Counted from the first letter of the stretch, positions 28,202 through 40,391 are shown. The stretch is DNA of 64,000 bases from Coriaria nepalensis (GCA_027186245.1 CP114499.1:9181001-9245000), one strand, 5' to 3'. The notes: a model not told the origin generated them from the sequence alone. Numbers and translations are program-made.

Positions 28202-28929
28202 TAAATACTCAATCAAGATAAATTTACATCCTGGGGAATAAAAGTAAAATAAACATATGACTAATAAACTCTACTCTAGATCGTATCGTATCTACTTCGG
28301 AAATGTGCAAACTTTTTTGTCTCTTACCAAGCCATAAGATATACATTATTTATCATATAAATACCCATCTAATTTCTCATAAGTATCATAGTGCACATAG
28401 ATATGTATTCCTTCTTCAGCATTATCTTTTACGTTTATTTTTAAAATCTTCCTACTTGGTAAGATGCCGGCAATGAGTTTGGCATTATCTTCTTCCATTC
28501 AGGCTTAGTTCATTGTCGTAAGAGTTTCTCATATTTATTCAAAATGGTTCTATTGACCGTTCCAAGGTTTCTGTACATGAGATTATAGACATACTACATT
28601 GGCTGTTCTAGATTCGTTTTCTTTTTGTGGTTCCAAATTTTTTTTGGATTCATCCGACACCATAATGAGATTAATTAATGTTTTAATTCTAGCGTGCAGA
28701 GTGAGAGAACGATAGTCACAGAAAGTGTTGAAACCACTAGGGATGTTACGGTGTACCCGTAACCCTTCTTCATACAGCAGGCATTAGAGAAACAAATGAC
28801 ATTGTTGAAAGCAGGTGGGCCCAAACATTATACAGAATAAATAGCGCCACATCATCCAAATACATATTTATATTAAAATAAATAAATAAAAATCCAACTG
28901 TCTGTCTTTATAGTTATGGGAAGCCAAAA
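28202..28929. other. Spacer between convergent ACX4 and DOG1-like genes
   Basis: Two 3' flanks meet here. No coding sequence, repeat or RNA was recognised. Confidence 0.6.
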
Positions 28930-29658
28930 TTACCGAAGATGCCACCGGCCTCTACTTGAATGTGGCCTCTCTGCTTTTCTCTGTAATCCCCATGATCTAA
29001 TCTTCAGCTGAAGCTGCGTGGCCGCCGCTAAAAACTTCACGTTCTGTGCCGGTCTTAGTATCTCTACCACCTTCATAGCCGTCTTCGTTCGAAGTAAATC
29101 CGCGCTCAGAAGCACAGACTCCAACTCCGATTTAAGCGGCGCTGCTGACTCTATGTTATCTCCTTCGTCGAATAACCTTCCACGATTCCTCGCAACACTC
29201 ACTAACGGAGGCGCAGCAATGCTCTCTTGAATCTTCGCCAGTTTATCGTTAAGCGCTCGCTCTTCGACTCTGGTCTGGTTAATCAGCAGATTCATTCTTC
29301 GTGTCTGATCCTCCGACAAGTCGTTCACGGAGTTGTTCACGAGTTGGTACGCCATTGCTGGCTTGAAGCCCGCTATCCAGAGGAGAGCGCGTTCTAGGGT
29401 GCTGAACCAGGTAGGGGAAAAGACGAGTAAGATATCTCTCTGTGCGATCCTCAATTTTTCGTCGTAGTATTGCTGGTAGTGAGAGAGGATGCGTGAGATG
29501 AGTTCACGTAGATCTTCGTCTCGAGATTCGTGACAGTTTTGTCTGGCGGAGAGAAGCTCGTCCAGGTAATGCTCTTGGCGTACCATCCAGCCTTCAAAAA
29601 ATTTCTCGAACGATCCGGCATTGTCGTGGTGCTTTTCACTCCCGGATCCGTCTGTCAT
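28930..29658 (-). CDS. DOG1-domain protein (DOG1-like/TGA-type domain)
   Basis: A single-exon gene for 242 residues. Residues about 15-230 match the DOG1 seed-dormancy domain (PF14144), also present in TGA bZIP factors: F-E-K-F-F-E-G-W near the start, H-Y-Q-Q-Y-Y, the block S-P-T-W-F-S-T-L-E-R-A-L-L-W-I-A-G-F-K-P, and L-S-E-D-Q-T-R-R-M. There is no bZIP basic region, so this is a DOG1-like rather than a TGA factor. DOG1 itself binds PP2C phosphatases and haem in seeds; the role of DOG1-like paralogues is less clear. The 5' leader region contains a (GA)n-G11 tract and a tandem minisatellite. No lesions were seen. Confidence 0.88.
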   Translation of the reverse strand: MTDGSGSEKHHDNAGSFEKFFEGWMVRQEHYLDELLSARQNCHESRDEDLRELISRILSHYQQYYDEKLRIAQRDILLVFSPTWFSTLERALLWIAGFKPAMAYQLVNNSVNDLSEDQTRRMNLLINQTRVEERALNDKLAKIQESIAAPPLVSVARNRGRLFDEGDNIESAAPLKSELESVLLSADLLRTKTAMKVVEILRPAQNVKFLAAATQLQLKIRSWGLQRKAERPHSSRGRWHLR

Positions 29659-29660
29659 AT

Positions 29661-29662
29661 GA

Positions 29663-29692
<30 letters not shown>
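29661..29692. repeat. (GA)n followed by an 11-G run
   Basis: About 20 bp of GA repeat and then G at 29682-29692, starting 3 bp upstream of the DOG1-like ATG (minus strand). It lies in the leader of that gene, where on the mRNA it would be a C-run followed by CU repeats. Confidence 0.9.
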
Positions 29693-29693
<1 letters not shown>

Positions 29694-29694
<1 letters not shown>

Positions 29695-29871
29695 ATGTGG
29701 GTGAAAAGGGTTGAGCCAAGAGAGAAGGGAGAGTGAGAGAGAGAAGATGGGGATGATGTGGGTGAAAAGGGTTAAGCCAAGAGAGAAGAGAGAGAAGAGA
29801 GCGTGAGAGAGAGAAGATGGGGATGATGTGGGTGAAAAGGGTTAAGCCAAGAGAGAAGAGAGAGAAAGAAA
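29694..29871. repeat. Purine-rich minisatellite, about 2.6 copies
   Basis: Three successive units start at 29694, 29755 and 29825, each beginning GATGTGGGTGAAAAGGGTT and continuing with a GA-rich part. Unit lengths are about 61 and 70 bp and the third is partial. Strong purine/pyrimidine strand asymmetry continues the neighbouring (GA)n-G tract. It sits directly upstream of the DOG1-like gene. Confidence 0.9.
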
Positions 29872-30880
29872 GTTGGGTAGGTAACTTAGGGTTGAAGGTT
29901 TTTAAAAAATAAAAATAAATATTTGTTGTCGTTTTGTGCATATTAAGAGTAGAGAGAAGGTGATATTGGCAAAGTATACTTGGATAACAAGGTTGGTATG
30001 TATATGAACATGGGGATGGAATACTGGAATCCGTAAGGCGTGCAAGCAGTCTACTTTAACTCAACCGAGTAAGAAGAGAGCAAAAGAAAGGAGGGCGAGA
30101 GAAAATTGGAGGGAAGATAAATAAGTTCGGTGAGATTTGTCGTATTCCGATGAATGGATGCTTGAGTAGCACGTTTTCAATTGGAAGTGAGAAATCGTAA
30201 TAATTTCGATCTAGAGAAGGGAAGGTACTAGAATTGTTGGGGTGGGTTAGGAAACGACACGAGTCCTACTCGCTAGTTGGATAAACCACGTATCGCCATG
30301 TCATCACTGCAAAGTAAACTGCAGCCAAAAAGTGGTATGTATAAGGTATCTATCATCTCTTATGTATAAGGTCCTACGAGAAAGTGATTGTGGCATTAAT
30401 TAATGACGTTAGAAATACATTATTATTTTTATAAAATTCTAATAAAATAAAACTATGATGTATAATCAATCATGTAGTACATGTCACGTATTCAATCAAA
30501 AAATAGTTTCATATCTTATCTTGGACAAAGGTAGTGTAAATGGATATATGGAGATGAGAAAGTTAAGATAATACTTAAAGGAGGGGAGGATATGAAGACA
30601 GGAGATCACGTCACCAAAAGGCCCAAAACCTTGCTCCGTCACGAACTACATTTTCAATTAAGATTTTGAGTGTATATCATATCTACTAAAATTCGTCTCC
30701 ACGCAAGTATTGATATGGAGACAAACTCTCCTTAAACCAATGCCCATTTCATCTTTTTCTTTATACGTTACAAGCTCTAAAAGATGATCCTTTTTTTTTA
30801 CCCTTTCCCTTATTGCTTTAAAATGCTTACCAACTGCTTTAAGTTAAGGTGGAGGAGGAGGAGATGATGATGATGATGAT
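29872..30880. other. Spacer, DOG1-like promoter and SAC gene 3' flank
   Basis: About 1 kb without a supported gene. A GAT/GAG triplet stretch at 30850-30880 lies immediately beyond the SAC stop codon. No transposon was recognised. Confidence 0.55.
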
Positions 30881-33800
30881 TTACAGAAGGCCACATAAGC
30901 GAGGCCTAGAGCAAAACTGTCTTCCATTGGCTTTGACCACTGCAGCAACTCCAGCAGCAACTCCAGCCCAAAGTACAGAAGACATAAATTGCTGGGCATG
31001 TTTTCCCGCTTTAAAACAAAATAAAAAGGGAGAAAATCAGAATTTTGAGTCTTCCTAGAAAGGGATAATCAGAATCAGTTTTCAGTCTTTCAAGAAAAGA
31101 GGATAAGTAAATCTATCTAGAATTGTGATACCTTGCTGAAGGGTGAAGGAAGTCGCTGTCAACCCTCCAACTACCAAAGCCGATGCCACTGGAAGATACT
31201 GCAAAACAATTTCAGTTTATCAACAACATATTTAATGAGAACAAGAAGTTTTCTAGCCTGAAAAAGGCCAATTGTGCATGGTCGGAAGTTATTTTTCTTG
31301 ATAGAAGTATGGACTACGTTTTTATACTGAAACTTGGAGGACTAGTTTACTTACAGATAGTGACTCAAAACCATTGAGCTGGAATGGCGAAGGCCCATTT
31401 TTATTGATACTGTAGTGGCCACTGATAAGATCAATTGCATCCTGAGAAAGAATGAGACTTGTTAACAGCATACACTAGCCAAGTTTCTATCATTAGAAAA
31501 TGAAAGAGATGTCAAGGTTACTTGCCTGCCGGATACCATCGTGAAAGTTATTTAAATAATATCTTGAAAGAGCACTCATCCCATCTTTGATCACTCCTGT
31601 TATTGTCTGTTTCCCATATCTGCAATATCATGAAACCCCTCATTACACAAAGGACATTGATTTATCATCTATATTCCAATTCATAGCTCTATATTAGATT
31701 TACCTAACTAGATCTCCTTTCAGGGCATGAGTACCAGCATATTCTAGGCTTATCTCATCACCTTGCTCAGCCCACACTAAAACGAAGTAACATATAGTTT
31801 AGAATGTATATCATACGTGAAGTTGTGCAGACATTTGTTTTGTGAGAAGCTGAAAGAAGATACCCTACATGTTCTAAATATTCGATAATCTTCATCGTAT
31901 GTTGTGATAAACTCATCAGAGGTAAGTACTCCTATCCTCTGCAACTGTTCAGTCAAGGACTTCTGAGCCAGGAAACTCTGGAAGTAACACAAAGAATCTC
32001 AGAAAAGTTATGCGACTTGCATATATCATAACAAGAACGAAGGCATGATAGAAGTTGCTGGGTTAAATCCCTGTCTCACATACCTGGGTGACATTTGTTC
32101 TGTCTAGACAATCAATGCAGTTAGATCTGATAATTCCCTTCTGCTCCTGCAAAATGTTTCCTTCGGCATCTATGAGGAAGTATCTGCTCAGCTGGAATGG
32201 TAATGATTAAAAACGGTATTACATGTAACGAGTATACCTGGTTTCAGGGAGTTGTACTGGCTAAATCATGAACAAAGTGGCATTCATTTCTTACCCTTGA
32301 TTTTCAAAATCCTCAGAGATTTGATCGTATAGAATCTGGAGGTTATCGTAGTTTGAGCCGCCACATATGTGATGAAAGTCAAAGGAGACATATCTGAAAT
32401 GGAAAAAAAATCATCAAAATTAATCAGCTTTCGAGGAGAAAATATTAAACAAGAAAGAGCTCCTCTACATGCCTCTGAACGCTCTTTGTATAGGAACTAT
32501 ATGATGATACTGTAAAGAAGAGCACCAAATGCCAGATGTAGATCTATACAATTGCACACATTAAGAAAAGAAAAGTAAAACTGTCACCTCACATTTGGCA
32601 GTTTCTGCATCTCAGAAGCAAATCTGGCACTTAACTCACCTTCATCACCTTGCTGAGGGCGACATCAAAGAATGATATTTTAGTAAATTAGCAAAATATT
32701 TGAACATGAGGGTTGCATAAAAAGTATTAAACTTGTCTGTGGGGAGGGTCTGTAGGGGCTCTTTTCAAAGGACCAACTGAACAAGTATTTTAAGTTGGTT
32801 GGGTAATAATATTCACACACATTTCGAACATAATTTGATAATTAAAAGAAAGCATTTATGTAAGATTCAGGTTGCTCCGTAGTGTAAAATAAATATAGAG
32901 TAATGTACGATGTATCCTATTAACATGGTTACATGAAGATAAAGAAAGTGGACACCCTTACTTTATCAGTTAAGTCAACTGCTACTGTCTCTCCATATCT
33001 TTGAGAAAGATCGTGAAAATGGCGCTCCACAACTTTGGACTGTGATTAAGAGGCCAAAAGTATGGGTACTGTAATGAGTTCACACGATGTATAATACAAA
33101 CTCGAAAAAGGAAAAAGAGAAAAACCCAATAAGGGTACTGTGATAACGGTTGACACCATATATAATACCCAAAAAAAAAAAAACCAAGAAGTAAATATAC
33201 CGTTTGCTCATGATCAATGATTCTGAGGTGGGGTTTATAACTCAGATCAACAATTTGCTCCCACAGAAGAGGAATTGAACCTCGTACCTGAAAAATAAAT
33301 AAAAATTTGTCAGTTAGAATGCGAAGGAAGTTGAACTATCATGTCAACCAACAAAGGGAAGCCCTCCCTGAGGTGCCCCAGTAGCATCCACCATCAGGGG
33401 TCATATCATGAAGTCATAGAAAACAAAACTGTTCCATCCTCGATAAAGTTCCAACCATACCAAAGCTTTTTTGAACTCCATGGGATAAAATAAAAATACC
33501 TGCAACAATGAGGATTTGAAACCATTAATGTCCACCAGTTGTTCAGTTTCGATAAAATTAGCAGTATCACCTTCTAGGTTGGCTCCTCTTCTCCACATTC
33601 TTGTGCCTGGTTCATCATTACCATCTCAATTAATATTTCTAAACTTGTTTACTTAGTCCAATCAGTATCAGAACAATCAACAAAGGTTCACTAAGCTTCT
33701 ACCTAGTCGGCGAGTACACCTTCTTGAGATTAAAGTTAGTTGAGCAGGTAAGTCTTTTAGCTTTAGCTCCGCGGTTTGGAAGCTTAAATCTTGGTTAAAT

Positions 33801-35712
33801 GAAAATTGAAAACGTAGTAAATTTAATCTCAGACAAGCCCAAAAATTTCCAACATAATTTTCACTTCATTGGAATTTATGATAAATGCATACAATCCACA
33901 CACATAAACACAAAACGAGAAATATTAGACACTTCAGGATATTTCCTTGTAGCAGAGGAATGATGAATTCATCAAGCTGCAACCAGAAAAATAATTGTTC
34001 ATCAGAAAATGGAGATACTATAATGGTTTTTGAAAAATATCCTACAAGTAAACAGCAAAAATGCTTGCCTCAATTTCCCGATATAATGAAGAGATATCCT
34101 ACCTTATACTCGATAAGATCCTCTACAAGATTTCTGTTCCAAACAAATTGAGGGTCGGCCTGAAATACAGATTAAAGCAAGAAGCTCAAAAATCACAATT
34201 CTAGATGACGTACAAATGGGAGCCATGTTTGAAACAAAGAGAAGGAACAAAAGGAAAAGTAAGATAAGGAACAGAGTTAGTACACAGACTTACCTGTTTC
34301 CACATTGGTTTAGCCCTCCACCCGTCTGCTAGCTTGCATCGTCTCTGTAAGCTGATACAGTGATCATGTGCATCTTACAAACATAAATTTCAATTTTTTA
34401 TTTTTTAAAAAGTAAGTGCAATTTTATAACCAAGTTGGAAAAACCAACCTCCTAAATTTAACAATTAGAAACCAGCATAGACCATAATAATAATAACTAA
34501 AGAACTTGATCCAGAGTAGAAAAGTTTACTTCAACGTTATATCTGCTTCATAGGAATAGTACAATCCAGGAGTTGTTTCCACCATTTTCAACAGAGACCT
34601 GAAGTAAGCCTCATCTCTTTTCTACACAAGAAATTGTAACAAGGTCTCTAAGGTAAACTAATTTGCGGCAGTTTCAACTTCAAGAATTGCCGTATACATA
34701 TGATGTACAAAAGAAAAACTTACTTCTTGGGAAGACGAAAGTTTCAGAGCCTCATTGCAGGGCAGGAACTTCATAGACATAACTCGGAAAATGGGGAAAC
34801 CGAGAAAATTGCCAACTTCTTTCCGAGAAGTTATTATCAATACGTATGTTCCTGAATAGGGAAAAATAAGAGGACGAATTGAATACATAGAATACTAACA
34901 ACCATGAAAAACTTTCCCTTGTTGCTTTTCCAGTGATAATGTCTGCCAATCAATTTATCAGCTGCTTCCCAAGACCTCGTTTAGTTGATTTGTACATGGT
35001 TTATTTGAAAATCATACAAGAATTCCAGAAGAAAATACCCGCAACAAGTCTGATTGTTCCAGCCACCCCATAAATTGTCGTGACTTTGGTAGGAGTCTCC
35101 AAACAAGTATCACCTGTAAAAGTTGAGTAGCCACTGTTATAGGGAAGGAGAAGTAACAGTTCATTGACAAACAGATTTTATACTCACATTCAGCTGCAAA
35201 GACATATCTTAAGGAAGATATAAGACGACGAATACCTTTTTTTTTTCTTTTTTCTGTTTTTTTTCCTCAGGTTTTTGATGGAGTGTTTTACAAATCGTCA
35301 TGGAAAGTTAACATACTATAAGAAATGAAGATTTGCATTCGACTTCGAGGGAAAACGAGCTCCGTTTAAGGAAAATATGTGTTTAGGAATGCTCCCATTG
35401 ATTCACATGGGGTTTCGAACGTTTTGATTCTCGGATTTCCCTTGCTTAGATTATCCATCCAACCAAACATCGAATATAGAAACTAGAATCCTTAACGCCG
35501 CAAAAAAACTAAAATTAAAATTAAAAAAAAAAAATATATATATATATATATAGCTTACAGTTAAGCGGCTCAATGTTTCCTTCAAAACGACTGATCGAGA
35601 AGCCTCTACTCGGAAATTCCAGAGATCTGATCACGTACTTGTCCGGAAATTCCTGCAATTCCAACTGCTCGTAGAGCTTGAAACTGGCACCTGATGAGGA
35701 TCCGGTTTCCAT
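30881..35712 (-). CDS. SAC8: SAC-domain phosphoinositide phosphatase (SAC6-8 subfamily)
   Basis: A 590-residue ER/Golgi-type membrane lipid phosphatase, like yeast Sac1 and Arabidopsis SAC6-8. Twenty exons: 35559-35712, 35039-35113, 34724-34851, 34530-34621, 34294-34351, 34103-34159, 33943-33976, 33703-33783, 33500-33606, 33201-33287, 32962-33039, 32588-32652, 32295-32393, 32084-32183, 31869-31977, 31704-31776, 31526-31619, 31355-31441, 31132-31198, 30881-31008. The catalytic CX5R motif is intact (C-I-D-C-L-D-R-T-N, about residue 395). Other signature blocks are R-R-C-T-R-R-L and M-W-R-R-G-A-N. Two hydrophobic C-terminal segments ([12 protein letters not shown] and [11 protein letters not shown]) are the expected membrane anchors. 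The intron at 33784-33942 has a U12-like donor; the intron after 31526 starts with GC. SAC8 is preferred over SAC6/7 only because of its neighbours. Confidence 0.9.
33784..33942 (-). other. Probable U12-type (minor spliceosome) intron in the SAC gene
   Basis: No GT donor fits the conserved protein here. The exon ends ...CTACAAGGAA and the intron would begin ATATCCTG, seven of eight bases of the AT-type U12 donor ATATCCTT. Near the other end TTCATTTAAC resembles the U12 branch site (TTCCTTAAC), about 11 nt from the exon. Joining at GGA-A|GC-TTC restores the family motif Q-G-S-F-Q and implies the rare ends AT...AA. Using an AG one base later, or the weak GTGTCT donor, would insert or alter residues. 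Confidence 0.6.
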
Positions 35713-36258
35713 ATCAACGAACGCAAGGGCAGAAAGATTGACGCAGAAAGCGAAGGTCCAGATAAATATGGAAGAATTCGACTGCGTCCCACAGCCACAG
35801 CTGGTGGAGATTGTGGAAGAAGTAAGAAGAAATGAAGGGAAGAAAATTCGTACCAAGTCAGCTCATCCGCTTCAAAGGCCAACTGATATTTTAACCGAAT
35901 GACGTTAATAGCCCTGATCAGTGGAATGATCTGCGGATTAACCCTCCAATCATATCCCAATTCTAATTATTATACATATAAGCTGGAAATGATATTTATC
36001 AAGTACGGCTTCGAATTCCACACACCATTAAATTATCTTAAGAATATTTAATATTTAATATTTTTTCAACTATATACAATTTGTATTAAACATATTCAGT
36101 TATCTTCACGATCTTTCTACAAAAATTTGGATTTCACACCCAAACTATCGGATGTCAGTGCCGGTTCGGAATCTGAGTAACCCAACTGTCAACTGAAACT
36201 TTGTAAAAGAATCAAATAAAATGTAAATAATAATAATAATAAAGAAATGGCCAGTCTT
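35713..36258. other. Spacer, SAC gene leader and GRXS16 3' flank
   Basis: Includes the SAC 5' leader and promoter, with AT-rich sequence at 36030-36070 and 36225-36245. Nothing else was recognised. Confidence 0.55.
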
Positions 36259-37651
36259 TTAGCTCTTGAATAAACCGGCAAGTTCGCCATTTTCATGCGT
36301 GGAGGAAAGAATATCACAGCCTCCAACCAATTGACCATTCACAAACACTTGTGGGAAAGTGGGCCAGTTGCTATACTGCTTCATCGTCTCCCTCAATCCT
36401 CTGTTGTACTCTTCATCAAGTACATCTACACTCTCATAATCTACACCATCGCTTTCAAGAATGCCACTCAGCTTCTGAGAGAATCCACATAGAGGAGCAC
36501 TTCTCGAACCCTTGATAAATGCCACCACCTTGTTTTCCCTCGCCAATCGATCGATCAGGTCCTCTAGTGGAACCGTTAGTTGGACGTGACAGCCAGGTGT
36601 GAGCCTGAGATCCGGCTTTTTCTTTGGTGGTTGCCTAGTCCATGTGGCGTTTCCAGATACATTGCCGGGTGGTACCTTTCCTGTGGCTTTTATGTGTTCT
36701 TCCATCCATGATTTCCAAGCTTCGGTTAGAGCTGTTCTGTCAGGTTCGTCTACTACCCCGACCTGTACCAATTCCAGATAAATCAAAAAGATAGATAAGC
36801 ATCATGAATTATGACAGGGGGTTCTTCTACTTGGATTAGTATTAGATCGATTTACCAGCCGATCGCCAAATCTATGTCTGACCTGAATTCTGAGTATGAA
36901 CTTCACTGCAAATAGGTAGATTTCAACCTAAGAATATCCTAATATCACCGATTTCAAGCATTTTAATCTACTCTCTACTGCACAAAAAAGAATTCCCACA
37001 GCATTGATAAATGCTCTATAAACTATTTATTAACAAAACATAATATCTTCAATGCAACATTTACCAGCTAGCTTGAAGTTAACCAGATAGTACAGGTGAT
37101 AAAAATGCTGCAAAACCTACCCTTGAATCTGCTCATACTCTATGATATGAAATCCAACACGTATCTAAATTTAATTCCGTTTGGCATTGACTAAAATGCA
37201 TGCTAAGAACTTTCCAGACGAAACATTTTTACATTTAACAGAACCAGAAGGTACGACCTACCTTGACGGAGATGCATAGCTCCGGAAGCGATTTCTGGTG
37301 AGCAAGAACACTTCCTGCCATGTTCCGCGTTACGCCAATGAACTGCAGCTCCTCATTCTTGTCATAGATGGCGTAGACACCGGCATTGGATGGAAATTTT
37401 CCGGCGAATTCCTCTGCGGTGTCCGGAACTAAAACTAGCTCCGACTCCAGGAGGTTCTTACCAGCTGAAGCTATTATCGAAAGAAGGGGAACTCTAACTG
37501 TCTTGTAGGGCTTCAGAAATATCGATGGGAAAGGGATGGAAGGCTTAGCCTGTGAATAAGAGGAGAAGACAGGGATACTTTTCGGAGCTTGTGTGGAGAA
37601 TAGGCGAAAAGAAGAGGAAGAGTGTATTAGAGGGAGGTTGATTGCCGCCAT
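36259..37651 (-). CDS. GRXS16: Monothiol glutaredoxin S16, chloroplastic (CGFS type)
   Basis: A 297-residue two-domain protein; Arabidopsis GRXS16/CXIP2 has 293. Exons: 37262-37651 and 36259-36762. Residues 1-60 are Ser-rich and low in acidic residues, consistent with a plastid transit peptide. Residues about 75-195 hold the GIY-YIG-like nuclease-derived domain (G-V-Y-A-I-Y-D, F-I-G-V-T-R-N). The C-terminal glutaredoxin (about 195-297) has the Fe-S-binding active site [20 protein letters not shown] and G-G-C-D-I. CGFS glutaredoxins bind a 2Fe-2S cluster with glutathione and supply it to plastid proteins. The single intron lies inside the N-terminal domain. No lesions were seen. Confidence 0.95.
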
Positions 37652-38588
37652 TACTGGAAGCGAGAGCCGAGATTAGTAGAGGAAAGACAGAACAGCGAAG
37701 CTCTGACTAAACAGCTCAAGCGTAGAGTCAAATGGTGATGGACCGAGAATAAAATTTTCGGCCCACCTAGTAAAATTGGGCCCTAATCGTCTTTCTAGAT
37801 TTCCTTACTGGATTGTTATCCAGCCCAAACAAATGTGCCAATTTTTAGTTGGTTTAAAGATTTTTTGAAATAGAGTTCTTAACTTTTCTTTGATCTTATA
37901 TCATTTTCAATCAACTATATATATGTCTTATAAAAGGAGGGAGGTACCGAACTGACATGACTAGATTTGATCTACTAATGTAAGTTGATTAGATGTAATA
38001 ATAACAGCATGATTGTTGGAGTGAAACAGAAGCCAACTTAACAAAAACAGACTAAACTACATTACTTATAAAAAAAAAAAACAGAGAGACTAAACTACTT
38101 TAGTAGTAGAAACATGAGGATCCACCAAGATTCTACCTCCCAGCTTATCTTTATAACCTCCATTTGGTTCTTCAAGATGAATAGAAAACTAAATCATTTA
38201 ATTATTACTTATCTCAAAAGTTTAAATTGATAAGATATGATATAATAATTTAATTATATTTATCTAGCGCTAATACTATTCCTCACGTGCAAGATCCTGA
38301 TATAAGAAATGAAAGACAAAAGTCTTGCACGTAAAATTAATAATTTAAGAATCAGCATGATTTAATCTTGAAACCTCCGCTATGATATTATGTGAATTTA
38401 TCATTTATCATATAAATTTGAACCGATAAAACATGTCATAACAATTCAAATTACATTTATCCGACGCTAACACGAAACATACAGATATATATCTTTAACT
38501 TCACTCCTACTCAATCACCCACCAAAAGGCATTGAAAAATTGCCCTCTACAATCTATTCATTGATCTTTCACTTACAGCTCAAGCTCT
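37652..38588. other. Intergenic region between GRXS16 and TBL pseudogene
   Basis: GRXS16 promoter side with GGCCCA/TGGGCC motifs at 37761-37782, then AT-rich sequence. A palindromic ATTTA/TTATC-rich patch repeats loosely (about 38210-38270 and 38395-38465) and may be a decayed repeat, but no ends could be defined. Confidence 0.5.
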
Positions 38589-40391
38589 ATGCAAAAATTG
38601 ATCCTTACCGTTTTATTTTTCTGCTTCAATGAATTCTGTTATAGTGAAGAAGCATCCCACCCTGATTCTCGTTGCAATTATTTGCCTTTTTGCCTTAATA
38701 GCTCTCACATATACAGAACACAATCACTTTCCTTTCATCTAACTCCATTTTCAAGCTCAAATTATGTTCCAGAAAGTATACTGTCAAAAAACACAGTAAG
38801 TTCACAATTTTTTGCTACTTTCTTCCTTACTATCGAAAATCTTATTACAATTTGTAATTGTTGAATGAATGATCAGGTGAAAAATCAGTAGAAGATAGTT
38901 CAATTGGGCCTTTACTGGATGATGGATTTGACTTTGACCCGAAAGAGTGTAACATTGCTAATGGGAAGTGGGTGTTTAACCGTTCAATTAAGCATCTATA
39001 TACAGACAGAACCTGCCCTTATGTTGATAGACAATTTTCATGCGTGAAAAATGGTAGGCTAGATTCCGATTATCGGCATTGGGAGTAGCAGCCGGAGGGC
39101 TGTACATTGGGTAGGTTGAGATCAGAAAATATTTCTTTTTTTTTTTTTTTGGCATGAACATTATATATATTATGTACTTAAAGAGTTAAAGACATGTATG
39201 TTTATAATCTAATAGTGGTCACTTCAAATAGTGAGATTTAATCCAGAACTAGCACTTAAGAAACTACGAAGAGAGAGGCTATTGTTTGCAGGCGATTCGC
39301 TACAACGGAATCAATGGGAATCTTTTGTATGTATGGTCGAATCTGTTGTACCGGAAGACCAGAAATCGATGTAAGGGGGCCGGTCTCATTCAGTCTTCAG
39401 AGCAAAGGTATGTATATATATATATATATACATATATGATTAGAATTTAGATACTGATATACATACACCTACAACACTGCATTGAATCTTACTGTGTGCT
39501 TTTTTGTTGTCTTTAGGAATATGAGGCAACTATTGAATTTTATTGGGCACCATTTCTGGTAGAGTCTAATTCAGATCAGGCAATTATTGTAGATCCAAGG
39601 AAGAGAATCTTGAGAGTAGATTCAGTATCTAAACATGCCAAGCATTGGATGGATGTGGATATTCTTGTCTTCAATACTTATGTTTGGTGGATGAGTGGAA
39701 TTACCATCAAGTCCCTGTAAGTTTATCTCCGATCCCTATACTCATCACCATTTCATCATGCTCATTGCTCAGGTTATAATTAAAGTACTCACTGTGTTTT
39801 GTATAATAGATGGGGTTCTTTTGGGAATGGAGAAGAAGGGTATCAAGAATTGGATACACCCACTGCTTACACAATTGGTTTGAAGACATGGGCTAACTGG
39901 GTCGACTCGACCATCAATCCGAACAAGACACGTGTCTTCTTCACAACATTACCTCCTACACACTTAAGGTCACTTTATATAATCATGTCATAAACTTATA
40001 GCATATGATATGAGATTGAGAATGGTGAAGTGCTAAGAATCATTTTGTCTGTGTTCTTCAGTAGCTCTGACTGGGGCAGGAAGAATGGAAGCAAATGCTT
40101 CAACGAGACAAGACCAGTTAAGACAAAAGGGTGGGGAATAATTCAGACAAGAAGATGATGAGTGTTGTGGGCAAGATAGTAAATAAAATGAAAGTCCCTG
40201 TTACACTTCTGAACATAACACAGCTCACGTATTATAGAGTTGATGCTCACTCATCAATCTATACTGAAACTGGAGGCAAGCTGTTGACTGAAGAGCAGAA
40301 AGCTGGTCCACTACACCATGCAGATTGCATACATTGGTGTTTGCCTGGTCTCCCAGATACTTGGAACCAGATACTGTTGGCCCATTTGTAG
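38589..40391 (+). pseudogene. Trichome birefringence-like (TBL) O-acetyltransferase pseudogene
   Basis: Family: TBL proteins of the Golgi that acetylate cell-wall polysaccharides. Recognisable exons: 38877-39110, 39232-39407, 39517-39716, 39810-39968, 40062-40391, plus an uncertain first exon near 38589-38789. Conserved parts are the Cys-rich TBL domain (C-N-I-A-N-G-K-W-V-F), G-D-S-L-Q-R-N-Q-W-E-S (catalytic Ser) and D-C-I-H-W-C-L-P-G (catalytic Asp/His). Lesions: a TAG at 39086-39088 replaces a Trp in the family motif W-x-W-Q-P; a TAA at 39372-39374; a net frameshift at about 40128-40142 before M-M-S-V-V-G; exons 1 and 2 do not join in phase. A hydrophobic anchor-like stretch exists in another frame at 38650-38710 behind a GTG. 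Splice borders are still good, so decay is recent or some lesions are sequence errors. Confidence 0.85.

Noticed and set aside
29636..29941. 101-codon minus-strand frame rich in Ser, Leu, Pro and His
   Set aside because: It is the translation of the GA/minisatellite tract.
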